Source: Omphalotus guepiniiformis
Taxonomy: Eukaryota; Basidiomycota; Agaricomycetes; Agaricales; Omphalotaceae
Assembly (NCBI GenBank): GCA_028554645.1
Contig: JAQOOI010000013.1
Location: forward strand, 248,001-312,000
DNA length: 64,000 bases
Reading direction: 5' to 3'
In this document: piece by piece, positions 54,535-64,000 of the stretch
How positions within the stretch are numbered: the first letter of the stretch is position 1
Layout: each line of letters begins with the position of its first letter
Program-made: the position numbers and the translations under genes
Notes under the pieces: generated by a model
The model's input: the letters and a program-made list of their open reading frames with translations, nothing else
Told to the model about the DNA's origin: nothing
Database searches by the model: none

Positions 54535-57500
54535 ATGTCCAGCGCCAGCGAGCTTTTCGAACGCTTGGCAGCTGCAGTGGCTCCCGAGACCTATGAAACC
54601 CTTTCACCCATCCTCACTGAAATCATCCATCGTGTTGCTCAGAATGAGGCGGAACTTGCTACTCTTCGCAATGAAGCTGTCTCTACTGATCGCCTCAGAA
54701 ACGAGTTCACTGAAGCACTCTCGAAGGTTACCATCAACCTTCCGTCACATCCACCTTCCACTTCCGGTCGTCCCTCCAATCTTCGAGTAGACCTTCCATA
54801 CTTCCGGGGAACCTATAACGAGAATATTCGTGCATGGATCTCCATTGTGCAGGATCATCTCGTCGCCTCTCAAATTCCCAAGGAGAACTGGGGAGCAACT
54901 GTTAGTGCTCTATTCCGGGAAGGTGCACAAACTTGGTACCTTTCCAAACGACAAGAGAACGGAGACCAGCCGCTTGCCTGGGATGACTTGGTCCTGAACC
55001 TTCGAGCTCAATTTGATGCACCTACTCGGATTGATGATCTACGTCGTTCTCTCCATTCATGCACATATCGAGGGAACATCACCGAATTCATCTCTCGCTT
55101 CCAGAAGGTGGAAATGCAGCTCGAAGCTCGCGACATGACTTTTGGAGACCGCAAATTCACCTTCACCAATGCCCTTCCCCCCGACATAGCTTTTCATGTC
55201 AATCATGCTAAACCTGTTACCATGGAAGGCGTCTACGAGGCAGCTCGCACCTATGAAAGGTACAAACGTACATCAGGTCCTAATCATCGTCTTGATAGGC
55301 AAGTTGAGCGGCGCATTGCTGCTTCAGCGCCGATTCCAGCATCTTCCTTCCCATCCACCCACTCTCCAAGTGCCCCAGTCCCAATGGACTTGGACAATTT
55401 CTCAACTCGACCTCCACCCACTAACAGGCCCTTGTCTCAACGACCCTCCATCGGGACCCATAATGGATCAAGTCGAGATATGTCCACAGTACGATGCTTC
55501 AACTGCAACCGGATGGGACACTATGGACGGGATTGTAGGCTACCACATAAGCCTCGTAACAACCCCAACAACCCTCGGCACTTCACCCCTCTTCGTCGCA
55601 ACCCTCAGCCTATGTTTTACATTGGGGATCCAAACCCACTTCAACCAGGTCCTTCTCCTACACGCTCACACCCATACTCTCGCAAGCCTTCTCTCATGAA
55701 CAAGCTCTCAGGAATGATGAAGAAAGAGGAGACAGAGGTCGACAACTTCCTCAAGAGTCTTCCCACCTCTTGCGAGGACCCGCGATTAGACCTGAACCTT
55801 CTTGCTCTTGACCTGGAGGAGGAAACTACAGGGCTCCCAGTCTATGCCGCGAAGATTGGACCTCTCCACAAAGCTATCTTTGGCCGTCGACGCAACAATG
55901 GCATCGAGGTTGAGACTATTGTGGACACAGGTGCAACTGATAACTATATCCGGCGTGATGTTGCGATACGTGCTGGTGCAGACTTTTGGGATCTTCCTCA
56001 ACCAAGAGAGGTAGCAGGTGCTGGTCGGACTGTAACATCGCAGTTTGCGAAGTTTAAGATCACGATAGGCAGCGTGAAGGAGGATATGATTGCGTATGTA
56101 TTGGAGACTGACTCTGGGTTCAGATACGACCTCCTTACTGGTCGACGATTCGCAAAGAGCCACGACGTCATCTTTAACTGGGATGATAACTCTCTTGACA
56201 TCACTTCTCCTCGGACCCATACCACAGTCAAGGTTAGCGCTCTTCGCTATCCAGCTACACCATTCCCTGCAGGTGACCTATTCAGCTTCTCAAACAATAG
56301 CGACAGTGAATTGCCTGATGAGCAGTACACTTCCGTTCCAAACTACGATGACATTGACACCTTGGCAACGTCAACCACAAACGACTCCACCGAAGCAGTC
56401 TACTCGGACTCAACCGAGAACCTTCCTCCACCACCTCCACCATCTCCTTCAGTAGCTCCTACGAAGAAGCCTGCATTTGCAAAATTTGGAGAAGCTATGA
56501 AGAACAACTTTAAGAAGCTTTTCCCTAAGATTTTTCGGGAGAAGGTCGGTTACCCACCTCTACGTCGTTGGGTACATGATATTGACACTGCAGGCGCTAC
56601 CCCTGTTCGTATTGCTGGTCGCCCTCATTCGCCGGCTGAACTTCAGGCTGCGAAAGCCTTTATCGACGAAGCACTAGCTGATGGTGTAATCGAAGAATCA
56701 AGCTCGCCCTGGTCTTCGCCTCTCATCTTTGTTCCTAAAAAAGATGGTAAGCTTCGGCCTTGTGTTGACCTCCGAGTTCTCAACCGGCTAACGAAGAAGA
56801 ATGCCTACCCTTTGCCTCGCATAGACGAATCATATCAGAACCTGAAAGATGCTACTGTCTTCACATCGCTCGACTTAGCGAAGGGTTATTGGCAGGTTCG
56901 TCTCTCGGATTCTGCGAAAGAGAAAACAGCATTCACCTGTCGATATGGTCATTTTCAATTTCGCGTCATGCCTTTTGGACTTACCAATGCTCCTGCAACC
57001 TTTCAGAACATGATGAATGATATCTTGCGGCCCTATATCGACAAATGTGCCATGGTATATCTCGACGACATCATCATCTACTCCACCACTTTGGAACAAC
57101 ACGAACAAGATGTCAAGAATGTTCTCGAGGCTCTAAACAGTGAGGGATTAGCATTGAATGTTGACAAATGTCAATGGGCCACCAACGAGATTCTTTATTT
57201 AGGACATATTGTCTCCGGCAAGGGTATACAAGTGAACCCGGACAAAGTCGAAGCAATCCTCAAGTGGCCGCCACCTTCAAATATCACAGAGGTTCGTGGT
57301 TTCCTGAACCTCGCAGGTTACTATCGACGTTTCATCCCGCACTTCGCACAGGTCGCTGGACCCATGTATGACCTCCTACAAGGTGCCCCTCAAAAAGGTT
57401 CTGCTATAAACTGGTCAGAATCATGTCAGAAAGCTTTCGATGCACTCAAACGAGCCCTTACGCATACTCGTATGTTAATCCATCCTACTCCCTGGCATGT

Positions 57501-59316
57501 CTTTGTCCTTGACACGGATGCTTCAGGTAACTGCATTGGCGCTGTTCTTCAACAATGTCTTAAACCCTTCAAGAATCTTAAGCAAGGGGGGGAAGATATC
57601 AACGAAGAACGTTTCGAGTTTAAAGAAAAAGACTTACGTCCAATTGCTTTTGAATCTCGCCGTATGACCGCAACCGAACAACGCTATTCAGCTCAGGAAC
57701 GTGAAATGTTGGCCATCGTACACTCTCTTAAGAAGTTTCGAGGCTACGTTGAAGGTTCTCCCATCGTGGTGCGTACAGATCATGAGTCATTAAAGTATTT
57801 CCATACTCAAAAGCATCTTGGCCGACGTCTTTCCCGCTTTCTCGACGACATTTCCCATTTCGACATAAAGATCATCTACCGTCCTGGATCCTCGCAAATT
57901 GCAGCTGACGCCTTGTCAAGACGTCCTGGACATGACGAGGTCCCCGATAGTGACTATCAACCACTTTACGCCTATGCTACCGAACTCCAGCCACAGGATC
58001 GCGAAGCTGTCTTCAAGACATTGAAGCGTTATCGCAATGATCTACTTCAAGGTCTTGTGGTTAGCGAAGGGAAATATATGGTACGAAATGATGCTCTTTA
58101 CAAAGACATCAATACTCACGAAGGACAACCACCTCAGATTGTCTTAGTCCCAACCAGTGTTAAGGAAGCCTTAGAATTGGTTAAACAACTTCATATTGAT
58201 CTTGGACACCTTGGTATCAATGCGCTCGCTGATTCAGTTCGCTCACGAGCTTGGATGCCCTATGTTACCGAAATCGTTGAGTATACTATCCGTACTTGCG
58301 ACTCTTGCCAATTTCTGAAACGTGATTCACTTCCTCAGCAACCTATGCATCCGATTCCGAGAGTTGATGCAGGAGATGTCTGGTCGTTTGATTTTGTTGG
58401 TCCTCTTCCTAAGAGTAAGCGAGGAAATCAGTACCTTCTTACTTCTATGGACATGGGAACTGACTTTACGCTGGCAGAATCCCTCGTTAGACGTTCCGCA
58501 GATGCAGTTATTGCGCTACTTCGTCATATCGTGGTTACCTACGGAAAACCTAAGGCTGTCCTAACCGACAATGGTGAGGAATTTATGTCTTATGCATTTC
58601 AAAACCTACTTACGAGGTTGTCAATCCGCCATATTCATACTACCCCATACCATCCACAAACAAACGGACGTCTCGAAAAATTCAATGACACCCTGACTCA
58701 AATGTTAGCTCGATTTGTTGCTCCCAACCATCAAGATCAATGGGACGACTACGTACCAGACGCGCTGCTAGCCCATAGGGCTCATATCAACCCTAGTACA
58801 GGACATTCGCCAGCATTCATGATGTACGGTCGAGAACTAACACTCCCGAGTCAGTCCGTATTTGACACTGTTATGAAACCACCTACTGACCAAGAAATTT
58901 CGGCTCTTCAAGAGGCTCGACTCGAGCACATCAAGAATCTCGAACGATTTCGGAAAGAAGCCAATACGAAGGCTTTGGAACGTCTTGAGAAAGCGGCCGA
59001 AAATCGTGAGTCGTCAACCTATTTTGAACGGGCTTTGGGTATTGGAGACCTTGTTCTTCGCAAAAGCGAGCGTTCTTCAAAGCTACATCCTCGCTGGGAT
59101 GGACCGTTCATTATACGTGATATGACAGACAAGAATACTTACCAGTTGATGACCAGGTCAGGCTACATCTTGCGAAATCTCTACAATGGTCAAAGACTGC
59201 GAAGATATCAGCCTTCTCACTACGCTGCCATACCCGATCCTTCCCTCTGGTACGCCTCTTCCGACCTTCAGAGACGAGACGCTCGAGAGAGGATGAAGAG
59301 GCAGAAAACACAGTAA
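54535..59316 (+). CDS. Gag-Pol polyprotein of the Ty3/gypsy element
   Basis: A single frame of 1593 codons without frameshift. Gag (residues about 1-300) includes LPYFRGTYNENIRAWISIVQ; the CCHC zinc knuckle CFNCNRMGHYGRDC is near 320. The aspartic protease has IVDTGATDNYI near 463. Reverse transcriptase runs from PWSSPLIFVPKKDGKLRPCV through VMPFGLTNAPATFQNMMN to MVYLDDIIIYS (YLDD near 842). RNase H starts LDTDASGN near 992 and includes YRPGSSQIAADALSRR. Integrase has the HLGHLGI...CDSC zinc site and the D,D,E triad in SFDFVGPLP, LTDNGEEF (about 1343) and PYHPQTNGRLEKFNDTL. The C-terminus carries a GPF-type module (RWDGPFIIRDM) and no evident chromodomain. All catalytic residues are present and no stop interrupts it. 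Confidence 0.95.
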   Translation: MSSASELFERLAAAVAPETYETLSPILTEIIHRVAQNEAELATLRNEAVSTDRLRNEFTEALSKVTINLPSHPPSTSGRPSNLRVDLPYFRGTYNENIRAWISIVQDHLVASQIPKENWGATVSALFREGAQTWYLSKRQENGDQPLAWDDLVLNLRAQFDAPTRIDDLRRSLHSCTYRGNITEFISRFQKVEMQLEARDMTFGDRKFTFTNALPPDIAFHVNHAKPVTMEGVYEAARTYERYKRTSGPNHRLDRQVERRIAASAPIPASSFPSTHSPSAPVPMDLDNFSTRPPPTNRPLSQRPSIGTHNGSSRDMSTVRCFNCNRMGHYGRDCRLPHKPRNNPNNPRHFTPLRRNPQPMFYIGDPNPLQPGPSPTRSHPYSRKPSLMNKLSGMMKKEETEVDNFLKSLPTSCEDPRLDLNLLALDLEEETTGLPVYAAKIGPLHKAIFGRRRNNGIEVETIVDTGATDNYIRRDVAIRAGADFWDLPQPREVAGAGRTVTSQFAKFKITIGSVKEDMIAYVLETDSGFRYDLLTGRRFAKSHDVIFNWDDNSLDITSPRTHTTVKVSALRYPATPFPAGDLFSFSNNSDSELPDEQYTSVPNYDDIDTLATSTTNDSTEAVYSDSTENLPPPPPPSPSVAPTKKPAFAKFGEAMKNNFKKLFPKIFREKVGYPPLRRWVHDIDTAGATPVRIAGRPHSPAELQAAKAFIDEALADGVIEESSSPWSSPLIFVPKKDGKLRPCVDLRVLNRLTKKNAYPLPRIDESYQNLKDATVFTSLDLAKGYWQVRLSDSAKEKTAFTCRYGHFQFRVMPFGLTNAPATFQNMMNDILRPYIDKCAMVYLDDIIIYSTTLEQHEQDVKNVLEALNSEGLALNVDKCQWATNEILYLGHIVSGKGIQVNPDKVEAILKWPPPSNITEVRGFLNLAGYYRRFIPHFAQVAGPMYDLLQGAPQKGSAINWSESCQKAFDALKRALTHTRMLIHPTPWHVFVLDTDASGNCIGAVLQQCLKPFKNLKQGGEDINEERFEFKEKDLRPIAFESRRMTATEQRYSAQEREMLAIVHSLKKFRGYVEGSPIVVRTDHESLKYFHTQKHLGRRLSRFLDDISHFDIKIIYRPGSSQIAADALSRRPGHDEVPDSDYQPLYAYATELQPQDREAVFKTLKRYRNDLLQGLVVSEGKYMVRNDALYKDINTHEGQPPQIVLVPTSVKEALELVKQLHIDLGHLGINALADSVRSRAWMPYVTEIVEYTIRTCDSCQFLKRDSLPQQPMHPIPRVDAGDVWSFDFVGPLPKSKRGNQYLLTSMDMGTDFTLAESLVRRSADAVIALLRHIVVTYGKPKAVLTDNGEEFMSYAFQNLLTRLSIRHIHTTPYHPQTNGRLEKFNDTLTQMLARFVAPNHQDQWDDYVPDALLAHRAHINPSTGHSPAFMMYGRELTLPSQSVFDTVMKPPTDQEISALQEARLEHIKNLERFRKEANTKALERLEKAAENRESSTYFERALGIGDLVLRKSERSSKLHPRWDGPFIIRDMTDKNTYQLMTRSGYILRNLYNGQRLRRYQPSHYAAIPDPSLWYASSDLQRRDARERMKRQKTQ

Positions 59317-59515
59317 ACGGCTGGTAAACGGACGAGGACGCGTCAACAGCATATTCAAACTCCGCTTCAATTGTGCTTAGCTAACGCGCTCATCTATGCC
59401 ATTCCAACTTAAATTTTTCCTTCTTTTTAATTTGGCTTTATTTCCTTTTCTTTTCGTTCTAATATCTGATATTTCAAGCCCACCAATCTTCTGCTTTTTC
59501 CGGAGCAAAAGCCTT

Positions 59516-59525
59516 AACAAGGGGG
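59516..59525 (+). other. Polypurine tract of the retrotransposon
   Basis: AACAAGGGGG lies just before the 3' LTR (separated by TTA), the expected plus-strand primer position. Confidence 0.55.
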
Positions 59526-59528
59526 TTA

Positions 59529-59863
59529 TGTTGTATCATCAATATTACGCACGGAGGCTAAGCCGGGAGGCTGTATCGTTACTACCATATCTGGCGCCGC
59601 CATACTGTAAGCATAATTACTCAACGTTGCTGATAACTGCGAGTATTTCATTTATCTTTCTTGTTCTCTACTTGACTTATTCATCTATGTCTTATTTCTC
59701 TTGTTCTCCAACTGCGTACACTTAGATAGCGGATTCCGTAGCATTGCGTAGTTGGTAGCTACAATATTTAGGTGTCGTAGATACTTCTCGGAATGTAGAA
59801 TTCTCTCGCCCTTTTTCTCGTCTGACCGGACTCAGGCCCGTGAGACCTTAGGACGATATTTCA
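59529..59863 (+). repeat. 3' LTR (335 bp)
   Basis: Begins TGTTGTATCATCAATATTAC and ends GGACGATATTTCA. No difference from the 5' LTR was seen by eye. Confidence 0.95.
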
Positions 59864-60185
59864 AAGCAAAGCTAGCACGTGGCCGTCTTCTTTGTAGCAG
59901 TACTGGTTTCCACCAATAAAATAGTAGTTGAACGTTCCGCCCAGCAGTCGTGGGAAAAAACGAGATGGTGGTGGTTACAGGAAGAATTGCTCGTGAGCGC
60001 GTGAGCGGTGAAGCCCTTGCTATCAAAGAAACCAGAAACTTTTTATAATTACACCGCGCTTCCACAACTTCATGGAAAACAAAATTACGATAGCAGGATA
60101 TACTGTACGATAACAAAGAGTACGATAACAAGGGGTAGCAACAACAACATAGCAATTTTTTACAGTAATTATGTGCATATAAGTA
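59864..60185. other. 3' flank of DUG2 beside the retrotransposon
   Basis: Host sequence between the element and the DUG2 stop. TACGATAACAA occurs twice near 60108-60130. No gene seen. Confidence 0.5.
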
Positions 60186-63100
60186 TCAGGAACTTAAGAA
60201 ATCCTTTTGGGCCACGTTCAACAAAAACCTACTGACGACCTCCTTTCCCTTCTGTAGGTTCGACAACGAGATTCGCTCATTGGGAAGATGGGCCTGGTCC
60301 TAAATCAACAGTATTAATATAAGGCCGGGTCAGCTAAAAAAAGACTGACCAGACTTTGACCCATAGGCAAATGTAGAGCATGGCAGCCAAACGCTTTCTC
60401 CAAATAAGGGACTGAAGGCACAGACTATGAAGAGTGTAGCTGAAACTTCAACTTGAACCAATGAGGGAATAAAACTTACCCCGCCTTCACGTATCCGAAG
60501 AGGCTCTACACCCCATTCCTCGTGAATAGCGCTTTCGAGAGCCTTGAACCATGGGTCGTCAAGTTCGCCTAGCCACCAATCCGCTGTGTTATCAATGTGC
60601 ACCTGAGTACCGGTCAGCATTTAATCGTCTTATGCAATGGCCAAATTGGACTACCTCAAGTGTATTTGGGGATTGTAGACGAGCGAAAGATGCCCTTAGA
60701 AATTCGCATAATGATTTGGCAATTGTCTCCAAATTCTGGTCAGGAACAATTCGAAGAGAAACCTGAGCTTTCACTGTCCCAGGAATTACAGTGGAGTCTA
60801 GAAAACCATTAGAAAGAAGCCAGTGCAGCTTGCAATGAAGAATACATACTCTTAGGGCCAGATATTTCAATGTTGTGGACTGTCAATGAGGGTTCGCGCC
60901 ATCGCGAAGACAAGAACGACGCGGGCTGCTGAGTTATGGTAGCTAAACGCGTGTAAAGCTCTTTTTCCTCCTGAGTCTGAGGGCGGACTTGATCATCTGT
61001 TACAAGAGTTTAGTTTGGGACGTTGATATTTTAAGATTCGGGTAACGTACAAAACCCAGGAATTTGTACATGATGGCTGCTGTCCGTCAGAGTTGCTAAA
61101 ACGTTGATCCTAAACGCCAAAAATGAGTGTTGAGAGTATAGAGAATGGACAGTCATACATGTCAATCATAGGTTCTGAGACTCCACCTCCGTCCAGACCA
61201 GAGTGCAAGTCCGGAAGGTCATTCGAAATCTGGGGAAGATATTAGGTATACAGTGGAAGAAACAGGCAATGCAGAAATTACCTTCAGTGAGCAGTGCACA
61301 ACGCCACGAAGACCATAGGTGATACAAGGCGCATCTTCTGAGATCCAAGTGGAGTTACTATACACCATGTTAATCATTGTCTGTTTCCCGGCTAAGAAGC
61401 AATCCGAGATAGCAAACCTGACGAGTATTGCGTCTATGCGTCCAATCTGGTCCTGATAACGCAAGGTTTTGAGTGACCGGCATCTTGATGAACACTGACA
61501 AAAAATACCTTATGTTGTTTAACAGCCTCTTCAAAGCCATCGCTACCGCATTCCTCCTCACCCTCAATCAGAAAAACGACATCCACGCCTAAAGCGCGCC
61601 GGTAAAGGAGTTCAGCTGCAGCAAAGGCAACTGCCATTATTGGTCCTTTGTTATCGGTTACACCGCGACCGTAGAGATACCCATTGCGGCCATCCAAGGT
61701 GAAGGGATCCGAATTCCAGCCATCGGAAGGAGCAGGAATGACATCGTAATGCCTAATGAGACACGTAGTAAGCATAGCAAACAAACGTCTGATGAGGTTA
61801 TGTACCCATAGAACATCAATCGAGGTCTATCAGCGAAGCCTTGATTGCCTTTGAAAGTACCAAGGACGAGCGGGTTTGTTCCTTCGCAGGTTGGTAACTG
61901 GCACTATAGGTCAGTACACGCAGTTTAGGATAGCGTCGTGAAAGCCATACGAGCTGAGTAGAAGCTCCAAGTTGAGTTAAACACTTCTTCAACCAAATGG
62001 CAGCCTGTCGGCAGTCCTCACGGTGCGGAGTGCAGGAACTGACACTGGGTATGGAGACAAACTTTGATAGCGCATATGAGATGGTATCGGCAGTCAAGAG
62101 TTAGGTCACGTAGAATGATGAACAAAACTTCTCAGCTTATCGGCACTTAGTTGGGAGCTCGCCGTAGGCAAATCACCAGCATCTCGAGGCCGCGGTCGCG
62201 GCGGTACAATATCCCAAACCTACGCTTACTTAGATGAGAGCCCAAATCAATCAAACAGGCAACTGCTAACCTTTATATTGTTATCATTTCCACCAGTTAT
62301 CAACATGAAAGAATCATCTTTCTTGTCATGGCCTGGCACTATGATTGAGGATAGCACAATGCCATCATGAGCTTGCCAAGAAGCAGTACAGTCGAAAGAT
62401 TTCGAGTATCGCTACAGATCAGAAATCAGGCTATCTTGAGCATAGAGTATGACATCATTGTACACACCTGTACACGCCCGTTTGCAGAACAGGTATATAA
62501 ATCAGAGTCTATGAGAGATAAGGAGAGTATATCCACTCCTTCTTGCACAATGATGGTTCTAACCAGAGTCTTCGTTTCCAGGTCTAGTACCTTGACATGG
62601 CCATCCTGACAGCCACCGAATACAGTTTCGCCACGTATCACGAGAGAGAGAACGGCACCATAGTAGCATTCAAAGGTGTGCGACAGGACAGGACCGTTCG
62701 GAAAGCAGTCCCATACTTTGACGGTCTCGTCTCCGCTTCCGGTAGCAAGTCTAACCCCAGCACTTCCCTCGTCAAGTAGTGCCATGCAATATATGTACCC
62801 ATAATGCTCAGATTCGATCACATTCGTGACTGGGATCGCCAACCGTGGTGCATTCTGCTCCAACTCCGGAGTTGGGGGTCCAGTAGCGGTACTATTGTTT
62901 GCGAAGATATCTGCTGGCTTGTGCTCATACTGAGGATAACTATCAAAGAACTTGTGGGCTTTTCGAATGGCTGACAGTGTAGGGGTCACAGTCCCAGAAC
63001 CAGGTTCAGGAGTGGTTACACTCTCTGTGAAAGGCTCCTGAATGTTGTTGAAATTGAGCCATTGCAAGGACGTGTTTTTGCATCCTATATATATAGTTTG

Positions 63101-63714
63101 CAAAGAAGGGGACCACACGAGAGAGAACAGATCACCAGCTCCCGCTTCGGTATAAGGATCGATAATCCAGAGCGGTTTCAAGGTAGTAGCACACCAAACC
63201 TAGAGAAAGGGAAGTAAGCCTTGAACGAATCAACAAAGGATCACTGGTACGCACTCGAACAGTACTATCGCCTAAGCATACACCTGTCACCGATTGTGGA
63301 AACGAGAAGAAAAGAAGCTACTCACCTGATGAGCTGAATAGCCATCCCTGATCCTCTGCGTAAACTAAAGCTAGCACGCTTTCTGTATGCCCTCGCAATG
63401 CCCCTTTGAGCTTGAATGACTGCTTATCCCATACCTGCGCGTCTTCTTCAGCATCTAGTAAGTTGTATTGATATGGCACTCGCCAGAATATCCCGCCCCT
63501 GACTCCCAGAGAATATATGCGCGTCGTTCGCGGCCAAACTCAACACGGAGCTGCCTGATTCATGCAGAGAATGCAGAAGATAAGGCAGAGATCCTTCCAA
63601 CTGCAGATCACGACTCAGAGACGCTATAACGTTGTCGTCATGAGTACGGCCCCGCTCAAACTTCGATGGCGAAATGAAGGCCTTACGGTGAGGGGAAACA
63701 GACCCAGACGCCAT
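60186..63714 (-). CDS. DUG2: DUG2-type protein: WD40 repeats plus M20 metallopeptidase
   Basis: Dug2 pairs with the amidotransferase Dug3 to cleave the gamma-glutamyl bond of glutathione in the cytosol. The minus-strand start is MASGSVSPHRKAFISPSKF (ATG 63712-63714). The WD40 part includes DAHIFSGSQGRDI, DSTVRVWCATTLKPLW, RLATGSGDETVKVWDCFPNG, VFGGCQDGHVKVLDL and LITGGNDNNIKVWDI. The M20 domain follows: VSIPSVSSCTPHREDCRQAA, RLMFYGHYDVIPAP (metal His), YGRGVTDNKGPIMA (bridging Asp), FLIEGEEECGSDG (catalytic Glu pair), LPDLHSG, DNTADWWLGELDDPWFKALE, EPLRIREGGSVPSVPYLEKA and HLPMGQSLDQAHLPNE. It ends AQKDFLSS, stop 60186-60188. Order and motifs match yeast Dug2, and metal ligands are present. 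The frame stays open upstream of 63714, but that ATG gives the more typical N-terminus. Confidence 0.92.
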
Positions 63715-64000
63715 GCTCAGCAGTGAACACGAGGCTTTCGCCTTAATTTTGAAACCTTTGTGACCTTTAGGCTCTTGGCGGCTGGGCCGATTAAGTTGAA
63801 GGTTATTCGGAAATGAGTGAGTCAGTGTCACAGCTAGCGCAGGGTTTCATGGTTGGCAAGAGCTTGTCCGAACAACGATGATTGAAGATGGTGCAATCGC
63901 TGACATTTAGATCGGAAGATTGTTTGTTGGGATGTCGAGTTCGCTGCTGGCATTCAGCCATTGGATGCCTTGAATAATTTCGAATTCAATATATTATAAA
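63715..64000. other. DUG2 promoter region
   Basis: The last 286 bases lie upstream of the minus-strand DUG2 gene. No other gene or recognised element. Confidence 0.45.

Larger units (their letters stand above)
53994..59863 (+). mobile_element. Complete Ty3/gypsy LTR retrotransposon
   Basis: The 5870-bp element has two 335-bp LTRs, TG...CA ends, one uninterrupted gag-pol frame and a purine-rich tract before the 3' LTR. AAGC flanks both sides (53990-53993 and 59864-59867), or AAAGC if the last LTR base is shared, consistent with a target-site duplication. Protein order gag-PR-RT-RH-IN places it in Ty3/gypsy (Metaviridae). By eye the LTRs are identical, so insertion is recent. Confidence 0.95.

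Noticed and set aside
1..64000. tRNA, rRNA or CRISPR features
   Set aside because: Scanning for B-box-like GGTTCRA sequences on both strands gave no cloverleaf; no rRNA motif or spaced short repeats were seen, as expected for a eukaryotic nuclear locus.

Overview
This window is nuclear DNA of a filamentous basidiomycete, most likely a wood- or litter-decaying agaricomycete. The evidence is many spliceosomal introns of about 50-60 bp, secreted lignocellulose enzymes (GH3 beta-glucosidases, AA5_1 glyoxal-oxidase-like copper radical oxidases), an agaricomycete-type Helitron and a Ty3/gypsy retrotransposon. All calls come from reading the sequence and from family motifs known to me; no database was searched. 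Exon joins were worked out by eye from GT-AG sites and reading frame. Layout, left to right: the 3' end of an SNF2-family ATPase gene (1-522); two tandem, intron-matched secreted GH3 beta-glucosidases (1362-4834, 6343-9728); an F-box fragment (about 10.4-10.7 kb); a head-to-head pair for glycerol synthesis, NAD-glycerol-3-phosphate dehydrogenase (11189-12925, minus) and a GPP1-like glycerol-phosphatase (13731-14882, plus); a gene-poor stretch; a broken SDR copy (17367-18439) beside its intact paralogue (18884-19996). At about 20.33 kb the composition turns sharply AT-rich at a 2484-codon intronless Helitron RepHel gene (HUH Rep, Pif1 helicase, C-terminal USP-like cysteine peptidase). It is followed up to about 35.5 kb by material that looks like transposon cargo: a gene of an unnamed basidiomycete family broken by a nonsense codon, a decayed STK16/Env7-like kinase, polyketide-synthase dehydratase and thioester-reductase fragments with the intervening domains missing, and a divergent pair of intact genes of unknown function. 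Housekeeping genes resume at 35976: a UBE2S-like ubiquitin E2, a COQ8/ABC1 kinase, an OPI3-like phospholipid methyltransferase, a secreted GPI-type protein with 51-bp tandem repeats, and an MFS transporter. Then come a 140-bp palindromic MITE-like element, two tandem glyoxal-oxidase-like genes (47218-49302, 50619-52710), a complete Ty3/gypsy element with apparently identical 335-bp LTRs (53994-59863), and a DUG2-type WD40-M20 peptidase gene (60186-63714, minus). How the genes fit together: the GH3 and AA5 pairs would act outside the cell on plant polymers (glucose release and H2O2 supply); GPD and GPP catalyse the two consecutive steps from dihydroxyacetone phosphate to glycerol; OPI3 and COQ8 serve phosphatidylcholine and coenzyme Q synthesis; DUG2 serves glutathione breakdown. 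The most unusual part is the 20.3-35.6 kb insert, read here as an intact Helitron with an added peptidase domain and a train of captured, decaying gene pieces. Its exact termini could not be found.
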